Source: JBHELB01 sp041859045
GTDB lineage: Bacteria > Hydrogenedentota > Hydrogenedentia > Hydrogenedentales > SLHB01
Reading direction: 5' to 3'
Length of the DNA: 64,000 nucleotides
NCBI GenBank assembly: GCA_041859045.1
Contig: JBHELB010000057.1
Span: forward strand, 1-64,000
Position numbers and translations under genes: made by a program. Positions 1 to 8,292 of the stretch are shown piece by piece. Each line of letters opens with the position of its first letter. Within the stretch, counting starts at the first letter, position 1. Below the pieces are notes generated by a model. It made no database searches. It was not told the DNA's origin and was given only the letters and a program-made list of their open reading frames with translations.

Positions 1-141
1 GATTGGGAATTAGAGATTGAAGTGAACCACGGATGACACAGATCACACAGATCACACAGATCACACAGAACTAAATTTCCTTATCCGTGAAATCTGTGCC
101 ATCCGTGGTTTCTTGAAATCTCCAATCTCTATTCCCAAATC
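1..141. repeat. Long imperfect inverted repeat with internal 9-bp tandem repeats
   Basis: The left arm (about 1-45) is matched in reverse complement by the right arm (about 92-141). The outer ends read GATTGGGAAT and ATTCCCAAATC, and the inner parts ACCACGGATG and CATCCGTGGTT. Between the arms, the unit GATCACACA is repeated three times head to tail (41-67). The element ends 6 bases from the stop codon of the GH172 gene, so its transcript would fold into a long hairpin and could act as a 3' end. It resembles dispersed non-coding repeats seen in many environmental genomes. The left end may continue outside the window. Confidence 0.75.
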
Positions 142-146
142 CCCTC

Positions 147-1193
147 TTAACGCGGCAAACGCTCGTTGCGCGAAGGCAATACGGGGAAGGCAGCGTGCGG
201 CTCCTGCTGATACCAGTACCCCACCGACGCAATCTCGTCGGTCAAAGGCTGGAACTTGCCGCCCGGCCACCAACCCAGCGCCTGCATCGTCACTTTCAGG
301 TCGCTATGGAAGCGAATGGGGTCCATGATGTGCCAGCGATACAACCCATGCTTGGGCACGCGCTCACCTTCCTTCTGCCATAGCGGATAGCCGGTATAGG
401 GTCCGGTGAAGGTGTCGCCAAAGCCCCATGCGCCGCAGAAGTAGTCTTCGGTGCCCGTGCCGCAGATTGTGGGATCCTCTTTGTCGCCGTCCATGAAGAA
501 CTTGATCTCGCCTTCGCCCCACCAACCGGTGTTGTTGACCTGCCACGCCATATACGTGCCGACGTAATGGCCTTGGCCCTTGATGCCGTCGACAATCGTA
601 TAAACCTCTTTGTAGGGGAGGGGATTCGTGCGGCGCCACTGCGCGTGGAAGTAGGCGGCGTCTTCCGGCACTTCCGTCAGCGTATAGTTGACCTGGTAAT
701 AAAGCACCATCTCATCGTCCGCGAGGTTTTCAAAGGTGATGCGGCAATGCTTGCGGAAGGGCATCGTCCAGTAACAGTTGAAGGCGCTGCCGGGGTTGAC
801 GCAGATCGCCAGCGAATTGAGGTGCGCGTATTCGCCCCAGCCCATGCCAAAGAAATCGCCCACGGGGCACTCGACGCTCGGCGTCTCCTCGCCGTCCCAG
901 TAGAAGCGGATGATGCTGTAGCGCCAATTGCCGGTCGGGGTCATCCAGATCTGTTGGATTGCGCCCGGGCCGTCGATGTTCGCGACCTCGAAGGTCTGCC
1001 CTGCGGCGATGCGTACGAACGGCGACACCTTCCAACCCTGGCCGAGGTCGCGCGCGCACCCGGCCGCCGGACCGTCGATGGACATACCGCCCTTGCCCTT
1101 CTCGCCGTTGAAATTTTCGGGCGAGAGTGAGCGGCTCTTGGCGTTGGAAAGGCGTGACAGATTACCCAGATTCATCTCCAACCCGCTAAACAT
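147..1193 (-). CDS. DUF2961 / GH172-family glycoside hydrolase-like protein
   Basis: 348 aa, near the usual size for single-domain DUF2961 proteins. This family is now GH172 and includes alpha-D-arabinofuranosidase and difructose-anhydride-forming enzymes. The conserved motif GTGTEDYF sits in the second half (around residues 235-245), and the N-terminal part has the beta-sandwich-like GPGAIQQIWMT segment typical of the family. No signal peptide is visible, so it is probably cytoplasmic. The ATG is preceded by AAGGAG at good spacing. It lies 54 bp downstream of the coiled-coil membrane protein gene on the same strand and may be co-transcribed. The substrate cannot be told from sequence alone. 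Confidence 0.85.
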   Translation of the reverse strand: MFSGLEMNLGNLSRLSNAKSRSLSPENFNGEKGKGGMSIDGPAAGCARDLGQGWKVSPFVRIAAGQTFEVANIDGPGAIQQIWMTPTGNWRYSIIRFYWDGEETPSVECPVGDFFGMGWGEYAHLNSLAICVNPGSAFNCYWTMPFRKHCRITFENLADDEMVLYYQVNYTLTEVPEDAAYFHAQWRRTNPLPYKEVYTIVDGIKGQGHYVGTYMAWQVNNTGWWGEGEIKFFMDGDKEDPTICGTGTEDYFCGAWGFGDTFTGPYTGYPLWQKEGERVPKHGLYRWHIMDPIRFHSDLKVTMQALGWWPGGKFQPLTDEIASVGYWYQQEPHAAFPVLPSRNERLPR

Positions 1194-1247
1194 GATTCTT
1201 CTCCTTCTTGGATATTGGGGTAAACGCTGAAAAACTTCCTGAAAGAC

Positions 1248-2864
1248 TCAGCGAGGGGCGTCCTGTTGCTGAGCTTGCTCGGCCTGGCGTGCAGCCCGCA
1301 GCCGCGCAGTCTCTTGCTGACGCTCCAGCTCCATCTTCTCCGAGGCATTAAGCGGCACACGGTAGCGCTGCTTCACATCGATAATTTGGTTCGAGATCTC
1401 GTCGAACAACTGCGAATACGCCCAGCGCGCATGGTCAAGCACGGCCAGCGCTTCGTAGTAATCGCCCTTCTCGAGCAACTTCATCGCGTCGATGCGCTCT
1501 TTGTGGGCTTGGGCAAACGCGTCGTCGCCGCCTTGACTGTCCAGAATCGCCTGCCACTTCGCCGCCGCTTCGTCGTTCTTCGCATTCGCGGCGTCTTGGG
1601 CCGCTTTCTGTTGAGCCTGTAGCCTTTCGAGTGCCTGATTCGCCTCGGCCAACTTGGCCTCCGCAGTCGAGAGCGCCGCAGGGTCGTTGTTCGCTCGCGC
1701 GGTCTCCACGGCGGCGGACGCAGCGTTCGCTTCTTCGCGCGCCTTGGCGACTTGCGCCTGGGCTTGGTAGGACTCCTCGGCCAGACGGCGCGCTTCGCGC
1801 TCGAGGATCAATCCCTCGCAATACATAATGAAGCGCGGCCCCACAGGGTTCTGCGGCGCGCGCTCCAGGTATTGTTGCCAGCCGCGGATGGCCTCTTCGT
1901 ACTGTCCGTTGTTTTGCAGAGCGATGTTGAGTTGGCGTGGAACCCAGACTGCATCGCCGTAGTCGCAACGGACCGCCTGCGACAAGTAGAGCACGGCATT
2001 CGCGTGGTCTTTGAGTTTTTCGGTGTAGATCTCGAAGCCCAAGTCAAAATACAGGCGGTAATCGCGCGGATTCTTGCGGATGCCGTCCTTCAGGAATTCC
2101 ACGGCCCAATAGTAGAAGCGTTCCTTTTCGCCGACCCACGCATCAAAGCGCGGCTCGTAGACGCGCTGAATCTCCGGAGTATCGGTGAGATTGGCCGTGA
2201 TGTTGTATGCAAGGTGCCATGCGCCCAGCAGGAACGCATCGACAAAATTCGGATCCAACGTGACGCACAAGTTCATCATCGGCACCATGCGGTGCAGCAT
2301 GCCCGCGTGCCAATATTTGTCCACTTCGAGCCAGACCAAGTTGGCGGCCATCTTGCGGAAGCCGAAAAACAGATTACTGAGGTTCACCATCGTGCTGTTG
2401 GCGGCGTACATGCCCACGAGGTCGAACTGGGTTCCGCTGCTGGACAAACGATGTTCGCGCCGATAGGTCAGGAAATCCGCGCGCACTTGCGCGAGGTTGT
2501 CACTGCGAACGGCATCCCAAATTTCCCGGCTGGCCTGTCCATGGCGCACGAGCAGCACCAGTTTCGACGGCATGGAACCGTCCGAATTCGCGTCATCGGC
2601 CTGTGCGGTGGCCTCCGGAAGCAGCGGCTCGATGGCCTTCTCCACAGACTCGTAGAGGGCGCGATCCATCATCGGCTTGCCCGCTTCGTTTTGCTGCGTT
2701 TCGCTCAGTTCCCACAGCAGACTCGTCTGCGTGGCGGCGGCCAGCACCCAGCGGTAGAACAAGTCGGACTCGCGCAGGAACTTGACCCGGCTGCCTTGCC
2801 AAGAGGCTACGGCCAGCACCAGGCACAGCAACAGCGCCAGGAGAAGATGGGGGTATCGCCGCAT
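1248..2864 (-). CDS. Membrane-anchored TPR-like protein with alanine-rich coiled coil
   Basis: 538 aa if started at the ATG 7 bp after the permease stop, which has AAAGGAG upstream; an ATG 63 bp further upstream would lie inside the permease gene. Residues 5-25 form one hydrophobic membrane segment. A long helical middle part follows, with TPR-like stretches (AEEF/ALYLSQAV-type helices). An Ala/Gln/Glu-rich coiled coil lies around residues 370-450. I do not recognise a named family. Its position as third gene of an ABC-2 transporter operon suggests an accessory or substrate-handling role for that exporter, but this is inference. Confidence 0.75.
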   Translation of the reverse strand: MRRYPHLLLALLLCLVLAVASWQGSRVKFLRESDLFYRWVLAAATQTSLLWELSETQQNEAGKPMMDRALYESVEKAIEPLLPEATAQADDANSDGSMPSKLVLLVRHGQASREIWDAVRSDNLAQVRADFLTYRREHRLSSSGTQFDLVGMYAANSTMVNLSNLFFGFRKMAANLVWLEVDKYWHAGMLHRMVPMMNLCVTLDPNFVDAFLLGAWHLAYNITANLTDTPEIQRVYEPRFDAWVGEKERFYYWAVEFLKDGIRKNPRDYRLYFDLGFEIYTEKLKDHANAVLYLSQAVRCDYGDAVWVPRQLNIALQNNGQYEEAIRGWQQYLERAPQNPVGPRFIMYCEGLILEREARRLAEESYQAQAQVAKAREEANAASAAVETARANNDPAALSTAEAKLAEANQALERLQAQQKAAQDAANAKNDEAAAKWQAILDSQGGDDAFAQAHKERIDAMKLLEKGDYYEALAVLDHARWAYSQLFDEISNQIIDVKQRYRVPLNASEKMELERQQETARLRAARQAEQAQQQDAPR

Positions 2865-2871
2865 GGCCCGG

Positions 2872-3756
2872 TTACAACTCCTTTCGGCGGAAGATCCAAT
2901 ACGCCAAGATGTAGCCGACCACGGCATAGAGCAGGCCGTACGCGACCAAATTCACGATCTGGATGTCACGTGGGGCATCGTTCGGCGCAAGGTTGACGAC
3001 CTGATCCTTCAAACTGAACCACGACAGATTCGGAAGCACGTAGGACAGTCCCCGCGCCGTTTGGCCGATGGCTTTGTCGAGCCACATGGTCGTCTGGCCC
3101 GCCCGGTTGGCGACGTCCGCCAGGTATTCCGTCAGGTTTCCAACGATGTAGATAAACAGACCCCCGATGGTCGGCAAGACCGACGAGGTGGCCGTGCACG
3201 AGATCGCGAACGTAAACGCCGACACGATAAGGAACTGGAAGTAGGTGAGCAACAACGACCAGAGCAACAGCGTCGGGGCGATCCATTCTTTCACGTAGAT
3301 GGTCACAAAGAAGAGCGCGCCCATCATGAGCAGATTGAGCAGAATGATGAGTTGTGCGCCGATAAACTTGCCCAACAGGTATTGGAACCGGCGCAGCGGC
3401 TTGGAGAGCACCGTGTACACCACTCGGTTTTCCACCTCGCCCGGCACCACCGAGGCACTGACAAAGATGGTGATCAGCATGCCGAAGATGGAGATGGTCG
3501 TTACGCAGATGTCCTTTGTGAGTTTGTTCGCGATGTCGACCTTTGCATCGCCGACCGAGCCCGCGTTCAGAAACGCGGTGAGGAAACCTGATCCGAAAAT
3601 CACTAAGATCGACAAGAGCAGGAACCCGATCAGGGTCTTCTTGCGCAGTCCTTCGCGCAAGGTATATGTGGCAATGGCCCAGGTCGCCCGAATGGCAGCT
3701 CCCAGACGCAGCCCGCCCAGCGCCGGAGCGCCGCCGGAGGCCTCTTGAACGCTCAT
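2872..3756 (-). CDS. ABC-2 type transporter permease
   Basis: 294 aa with about six hydrophobic segments: a first one near residues 40-62 (LIGFLLLSILVIFGSGF), then a cluster from about 95 to 190, and a last one just before the basic C-terminus FRRKEL. A periplasmic loop separates the fifth and sixth segments. This is the ABC-2 permease layout used by exporters and Gld/Nos-type systems. The ATG has GGAAG upstream. It follows the ATPase gene after 15 bp and is followed 7 bp later by the TPR-like protein, so the three form one operon. Confidence 0.88.
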   Translation of the reverse strand: MSVQEASGGAPALGGLRLGAAIRATWAIATYTLREGLRKKTLIGFLLLSILVIFGSGFLTAFLNAGSVGDAKVDIANKLTKDICVTTISIFGMLITIFVSASVVPGEVENRVVYTVLSKPLRRFQYLLGKFIGAQLIILLNLLMMGALFFVTIYVKEWIAPTLLLWSLLLTYFQFLIVSAFTFAISCTATSSVLPTIGGLFIYIVGNLTEYLADVANRAGQTTMWLDKAIGQTARGLSYVLPNLSWFSLKDQVVNLAPNDAPRDIQIVNLVAYGLLYAVVGYILAYWIFRRKEL

Positions 3757-3771
3757 GCTCGACTTCCTTCC

Positions 3772-4710
3772 TTACCGTTTCGCCGCCGCCGAGCCCACGA
3801 TTCGCACGAAGAGTTCCTCGAGCGTCTCGCGGCGCGGGGCCACGCTGACAACTTCCATGTGCTCGGTCTTGCAGTGGTCAATCAGTTGGTAGAGCGACAT
3901 CGACGTTGGTGCCCGGAGCACCGCGCGCTCCTTGACCGCGTCTTCGACCGTGATCCCCTTCTGCCGCATGTGATCCAGCCCCGCGTCCGACGTCGCGCGC
4001 ACATGCACCGCAGTATCCCGGTTGACCAGGAGTTCGTCGAGCGTGCCCTGAATCTTCATGTCGCCTTCGAACAAGATCCCCACGCGATTGCTGATGAGTT
4101 CGACCTCCAGCAATTCGTGGCTCGAAATCAGCAGCGTCTTGCCCTCATCGCGCAGGCGCACCAGGATGTCGCGGATTTCCTTGCGCGCGATGGGGTCGAG
4201 GCCCGTGGTCGGCTCGTCGAGGATAAGCAACTGCGGATCGCTCAGGATCGCCTGTGCAAGCCCGATGCGTTGCCGCATGCCCTTCGAGTAGCCTTTGATC
4301 AGGCGCTTGCGGGCGCGCGTCATGCCCACCGTGTCGAGCGCGCGGTCCACCCGTTGCTTGAGGTCGGAACCGGAAAGACCGTACAGCCGGCCGTAGAAGT
4401 AGAGAACCTCTTCGCCCTTCAGGAAATCGGGGTAATACGCGCCTTCGGGCAAGTAACCGATGTTTCGGCGGACTTCCTGGCTCCCAATATCTGTCCGGCC
4501 CAAGACCGAAAGCGAACCCTTTGTCGGAAAGATCAGCCCGAGAATGAGCTTGATGGTCGTGGTCTTTCCCGAACCGTTCGGCCCGAGGTATCCGTAGATT
4601 TCGCCTCGGTTCACCGTCAGGTTCAGGTCCTTCAGGGCATGAACATCCTGCCCTTTCAGGTGGCCTTCGTAAATCTTCGACAGGTCCTTGGTTTCGATGA
4701 CGGCTGACAC
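3772..4710 (-). CDS. ABC transporter ATP-binding protein
   Basis: 312 aa from a GTG start preceded by GGGAG at 8 nt; an ATG 48 bp further upstream lacks a good ribosome site and adds non-conserved residues. Walker A GPNGSGKTT (around residues 38-46), the signature-like SKGMRQRIGLAQ, and Walker B with D-loop LLILDEPTTGLDP are all intact, followed by the switch His (ISSHEL). The C-terminal about 90 residues form the extra domain common in ABC-2 export ATPases. It powers the permease encoded directly downstream. Substrate unknown. Confidence 0.92.
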   Translation of the reverse strand: MSAVIETKDLSKIYEGHLKGQDVHALKDLNLTVNRGEIYGYLGPNGSGKTTTIKLILGLIFPTKGSLSVLGRTDIGSQEVRRNIGYLPEGAYYPDFLKGEEVLYFYGRLYGLSGSDLKQRVDRALDTVGMTRARKRLIKGYSKGMRQRIGLAQAILSDPQLLILDEPTTGLDPIARKEIRDILVRLRDEGKTLLISSHELLEVELISNRVGILFEGDMKIQGTLDELLVNRDTAVHVRATSDAGLDHMRQKGITVEDAVKERAVLRAPTSMSLYQLIDHCKTEHMEVVSVAPRRETLEELFVRIVGSAAAKR

Positions 4711-4815
4711 AATCCAGCTCCCTTGTTCGACCTCACTAGCCCACAGACAGCGCTGCACCGCGCGGGTGTGATGTGTCGGATCGAGACGCGATGATTCCCG
4801 AAAAACCAGGGCTGA

Positions 4816-4846
4816 ATACTACCATAGACTCCAGCTCCTGTGTCAA
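4816..4846 (-). promoter_or_regulatory. Putative sigma-70 promoter of the ABC exporter operon
   Basis: On the minus strand a perfect -35 box TTGACA (4841-4846) is followed after 19 bp by TAGTAT (4816-4821). Transcription would begin near 4809, about 100 nt before the GTG of the ATPase gene. The spacing is longer than the ideal 17 bp, so strength is uncertain. Confidence 0.4.
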
Positions 4847-4874
4847 ACGGCTTTCTGCTCCCGAAAACGGGCTG

Positions 4875-7613
4875 CTACCTCGCAATCTCGATGGTTTTCA
4901 CCTTATACGCAGGGCAATCGAAGGCAATGGTGCCCTCGATCACGCGTAGCGTCTCCTGCCGCTCCTCATTCAGCAACGTTGCCCACGCCTCGCGAATTGG
5001 CCTGTGGAACCGCAATATGCCGCGGCAAGTCTCGTTCGAGGGGTTGTACACGCGGACAATAAGCGTGTCCCGTGTCTCGCACTTCTTCACCGCGCTTAGC
5101 ACCAAGCGATCGTTACCCATATCAATGAGGCTGCACCGGTCGGGCAGCGCGCCGTCGCGAGGAATCGGGGTCTTGGGCTGGTTCCACACCAGTTCCGGCT
5201 CGGCGAAGTACGGCGCACGGCACGGGGGATACTGCTGCAGATCGCTCGAGAAATCGATATCGCACCGCGTAGCGAGCACGTCGAGGTTATGCTGTTGCGC
5301 TTCGCGTACTACCGCGCCGAGGTCCGGCTTGCCCAGGGCGAACCCATATCGGAATGTCATTTCACGCAGACACTGGGCTTCTGGCGTTTCGAGCGGCGGT
5401 CCCGCCAGCAGCGGACGAAGCGCGAAGCCTTCGTGCGCAAGCCAGCCGCAACTGCGGTAGAGTGTCTGGGCAAGCGTCACGCCGTCTTGGCACTCGATAG
5501 GCTCGAACTCAGGCAGACCATCGTTGATGATCGCGAACTGGCGCGCATCGTCTGACAAGACTGCAAACCGCTGCACGTGTTGCGTGGGATAGGGAGGGAG
5601 ATCCCCCTTGGGCGGCGCAAGACGCACCGGTCGTTCGACAATGGCGTAGTGCGCATCCACGTGCACGCGATCCGTCCGGATCGGCGTGGGAAATAGCGCG
5701 CGCAGGCGATGATCCTTCGCGTTGTTGCGCACGCGGGTCTCAATGTCCACGCGCGGCGAGTGCGCGCGGCAGGTGACTTCAGAAACGATCTCCAGCGCGA
5801 CCTTCTGTTGCGAACGCGCCGTGCGGTCTGCTGTGAGCGATTCAGGAACTGGGAGTTGGTGCGTGATGCGCCACGTGGCGGACAACGCGCCTTGGTAGAC
5901 AATCTCGATTTCCGGTCTCGCCGTCGCCGTCGTAACCGGCGCGGAACTCTCGCGAAGATACGACCACGAATACTCGTCGCCCGCGTCTTCCATATCCTCG
6001 AAGACGAGCAGATCTCGGTACAGCGTTTCCGTTTCCTTGTCGAACACGGTCAGACTGCCGTTGTTCTCGATATTCACGCGATAGAACATGTTCTCGAATG
6101 TGCGCGCCGCCACCTGGATTTGTGTTTCCGATGCAACGCCAGCGCCTTCTCTCACGTACAGCGTACGGCATCCGCAAGGGGGAAGGTCGAGAAGCAAGCG
6201 CACCGTGAAACGCCGCGCCGCGTACCACTTCACCGGCTCCATCCAGTCCACGTCCTCGCACGAAACCAGGTCAAAGGCAACCGGCTGGCCGTCTTCATCG
6301 AACAGCGCGATCGTGTCCCACAGCTCCTTGGTCCTCACAAGGTCGATCGGTACGGTGACGACTTCGTTGCGTCGTGTGCCCAGCGGATTGAACACGAGAA
6401 TGGGAACGCCGCTCTGCACGGAATGGTCCACGTTGCGCGCCAGCGCACGTACCGCCTCGCGCTCAACGACCTGTCCCATCATGGCGACCTGTTCGAAGCG
6501 GTGCTCCATATCGCGGTGGACCTGATCCACGCTGCACCCGCAGATGTCGTCGTGCGGGTGGTTCTTGAGCAGCGTGCGCCAGATATAGTCGAGCGTGTCC
6601 GCGGGGTAGGCGTCGCTGCCCGTGAACCACGCCAGGGCGCTCAGGGGTTCGGCGTAGCGTTCGAGCAAGTCTTCGCAGTGCTGATTCGCCGTTTTGAGGT
6701 ACATCCGCGCCGAATTCGTGCCGCGCAGCGACGGGCCGTACGGCGAATCGAGTTCGCCCATCGCCGTCTTCAGTGGTTTTTCGGCAACGTCCCTCTTTGC
6801 CGCCTCGACGTATTCCTCGAAGGACCCCGCGCGAATCGCGTATTCCGGGAAACGCTCCTGCGCAAGGCGAAGCAACTCGGGCAGGTGGGATTGGTGCTCC
6901 GCGTGGTCCACGCCGTCGTTGAGCAGAATGACGGAGGAGGCCATAGATGGCTTGAGTTTGTCGCAGGCCGTCTGAAACTGTTGCAGCGCGAGGTCGGGCA
7001 ATACGATCCACCGATCCGTGTCGCCCCAGCCGCCGTGCAGCCCCCAGCGCGACATATTCGTGTAGCCATCCTTCTGCATCAGCGCGAGCACCGAGCTGCC
7101 GTCCGGCGCGCTCCATGTGAATTCGACGTTCACATCGCTCGTGTCCCAGTCGATGCCGCGCGACGCCAGAAAGGTGTCCAGGCCGAACCCGCGCAGGATT
7201 TGCGGCAACTGCGCGATGTGGCCGAAGGCGTCCGGCTCGTAGCCCACGCGCATACTGTGGCCCATCTCCCCGGCGATGCGGGTTCCGATGAGCAGGTTGC
7301 GCACCAGCGATTCCGCACTGACGAGAAATTCATCCGGGAGCACATACCACGGTCCCACCCAGACCCGGCGCTGTTGGACAAGTTTCTTCAGGCGGTCGGC
7401 CATGTGCGGGCGAATGGCGAAGTAATCCTCCAACACGACGGTCTGGCCATCCAGGCAAAACGCCGGGAATGCGGGGTCGGCTTCCATCTGCGCGATGAGG
7501 CGATCGACCATTCGCACGAGCTTGAGATGAAACTCCGCGAACGGGGAATACCATGCGCGGTCCCAGTGAGTGTGTGGAACGACATATACGGTGTACCTGA
7601 GGTCTTCAGACAT
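4875..7613 (-). CDS. GH38 family alpha-mannosidase (MngB-like)
   Basis: 912 aa. The start chosen is the ATG with GGAGGAAA 9 nt upstream; the frame stays open much further upstream only because it lies opposite the dCMP deaminase gene. The N-terminus has the GH38 zinc-site motif PHTHWDRAW (His14, His16, Asp18). The likely nucleophile Asp128 sits in GYEPDAFGH, and a further metal-binding region is DGVDHAEHQ. Length and the VVPHTHWDRAW...LDGQTVVLEDYFAIRP pattern match the 2-O-alpha-mannosylglycerate hydrolase MngB branch more than lysosomal enzymes. No signal peptide, so cytoplasmic. A GH63-type hydrolase at 13516 could act on related mannosides. Confidence 0.88.
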   Translation of the reverse strand: MSEDLRYTVYVVPHTHWDRAWYSPFAEFHLKLVRMVDRLIAQMEADPAFPAFCLDGQTVVLEDYFAIRPHMADRLKKLVQQRRVWVGPWYVLPDEFLVSAESLVRNLLIGTRIAGEMGHSMRVGYEPDAFGHIAQLPQILRGFGLDTFLASRGIDWDTSDVNVEFTWSAPDGSSVLALMQKDGYTNMSRWGLHGGWGDTDRWIVLPDLALQQFQTACDKLKPSMASSVILLNDGVDHAEHQSHLPELLRLAQERFPEYAIRAGSFEEYVEAAKRDVAEKPLKTAMGELDSPYGPSLRGTNSARMYLKTANQHCEDLLERYAEPLSALAWFTGSDAYPADTLDYIWRTLLKNHPHDDICGCSVDQVHRDMEHRFEQVAMMGQVVEREAVRALARNVDHSVQSGVPILVFNPLGTRRNEVVTVPIDLVRTKELWDTIALFDEDGQPVAFDLVSCEDVDWMEPVKWYAARRFTVRLLLDLPPCGCRTLYVREGAGVASETQIQVAARTFENMFYRVNIENNGSLTVFDKETETLYRDLLVFEDMEDAGDEYSWSYLRESSAPVTTATARPEIEIVYQGALSATWRITHQLPVPESLTADRTARSQQKVALEIVSEVTCRAHSPRVDIETRVRNNAKDHRLRALFPTPIRTDRVHVDAHYAIVERPVRLAPPKGDLPPYPTQHVQRFAVLSDDARQFAIINDGLPEFEPIECQDGVTLAQTLYRSCGWLAHEGFALRPLLAGPPLETPEAQCLREMTFRYGFALGKPDLGAVVREAQQHNLDVLATRCDIDFSSDLQQYPPCRAPYFAEPELVWNQPKTPIPRDGALPDRCSLIDMGNDRLVLSAVKKCETRDTLIVRVYNPSNETCRGILRFHRPIREAWATLLNEERQETLRVIEGTIAFDCPAYKVKTIEIAR

Positions 7614-7695
7614 GCGGACTTTCCTCCGTTCGAAATGCAGCCAAAGCCGGGGGGAAGTGTAGTGCGACGGCGGCTCCAAGATAAAGCATCTTTCG

Positions 7696-7724
7696 TTGAA
7701 CCCTTTTGGGCGCGCTCGTATACT
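7696..7724 (+). promoter_or_regulatory. Putative sigma-70 promoter of the dCMP deaminase gene
   Basis: TTGAAC (7696-7701), a 17-bp spacer and TATACT (7719-7724) give near-consensus -35 and -10 boxes. The start would be near 7731, leaving a leader of about 27 nt with an AGGAG-type ribosome site before the ATG at 7758. Confidence 0.55.
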
Positions 7725-7757
7725 CCAGCAAGAGAAACCTGAACAGGAGAGGTGGAT

Positions 7758-8276
7758 ATGTCGGGGAAGCGGACGGATTATCTCTCGTGGCCGGATTACT
7801 TCATGGGCATCGCGATCTTGTCGGCTCAGCGGAGCAAAGACCCGAATTCGCAGGTTGGGGCCTGCATTGTGAACCGCGACAACAAGATTATCGGCATTGG
7901 CTACAACGGATTTCCGCTCGGGTGCAACGACGACGAGCTTCCTTGGGCTCGAGAAGCCGAGAATTCCTGCGACACGAAGTATCCCTACGTCTGCCACGCC
8001 GAGCTGAACGCGATCCTTAATTCCAACAGCGCGGACCTGAGCGGCTGCACGGTCTATACCACCTTGTTTCCCTGCAATGAGTGCACCAAGCTGCTCATTC
8101 AGAGCCGCATTTCCAGGGTCGTCTACCTGAGCGACAAGTATCACGATACCGACAGTTGCCGCGCGGCCCGGCGCATGATGGATATGGCGAAACTGAGCTA
8201 CGAGCCGTTCAAGACCACTCACGGTCGAATTGTGATCGATTACGTGCAGGAAGCGCGCGACGTAACGGAGGTTTAG
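7758..8276 (+). CDS. Deoxycytidylate (dCMP) deaminase, eukaryotic DCTD-like
   Basis: 172 aa. Deaminates dCMP to dUMP for dTTP synthesis. The zinc site is complete: His80 and the proton-shuttling Glu82 in CHAELNA, and Cys106/Cys109 in PCNEC. From memory the protein matches animal DCTD almost block for block: DYLSWPDYFM, LSAQRSKDPNSQVGACIVN, KYPYVCHAELNAI and SDKYHD. This is closer than typical ComEB-type bacterial enzymes. ATG 7758 fits the AGGAG site better than the GTG two codons upstream. The kinase gene starts 16 bp downstream, suggesting co-transcription. Confidence 0.92.
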   Translation: MSGKRTDYLSWPDYFMGIAILSAQRSKDPNSQVGACIVNRDNKIIGIGYNGFPLGCNDDELPWAREAENSCDTKYPYVCHAELNAILNSNSADLSGCTVYTTLFPCNECTKLLIQSRISRVVYLSDKYHDTDSCRAARRMMDMAKLSYEPFKTTHGRIVIDYVQEARDVTEV

Positions 8277-8292
8277 CCTCCAGAAGGCGGAC

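Noticed and set aside
41..67. Three GATCACACA units considered as a CRISPR array
   Set aside because: Units are 9 bp and contiguous, with no spacers and no cas genes nearby.
5709..7742. 677-codon open frame on the plus strand
   Set aside because: It mirrors the GH38 gene in a high-GC antisense frame, is Arg/His/Val-rich and has no recognisable motif.
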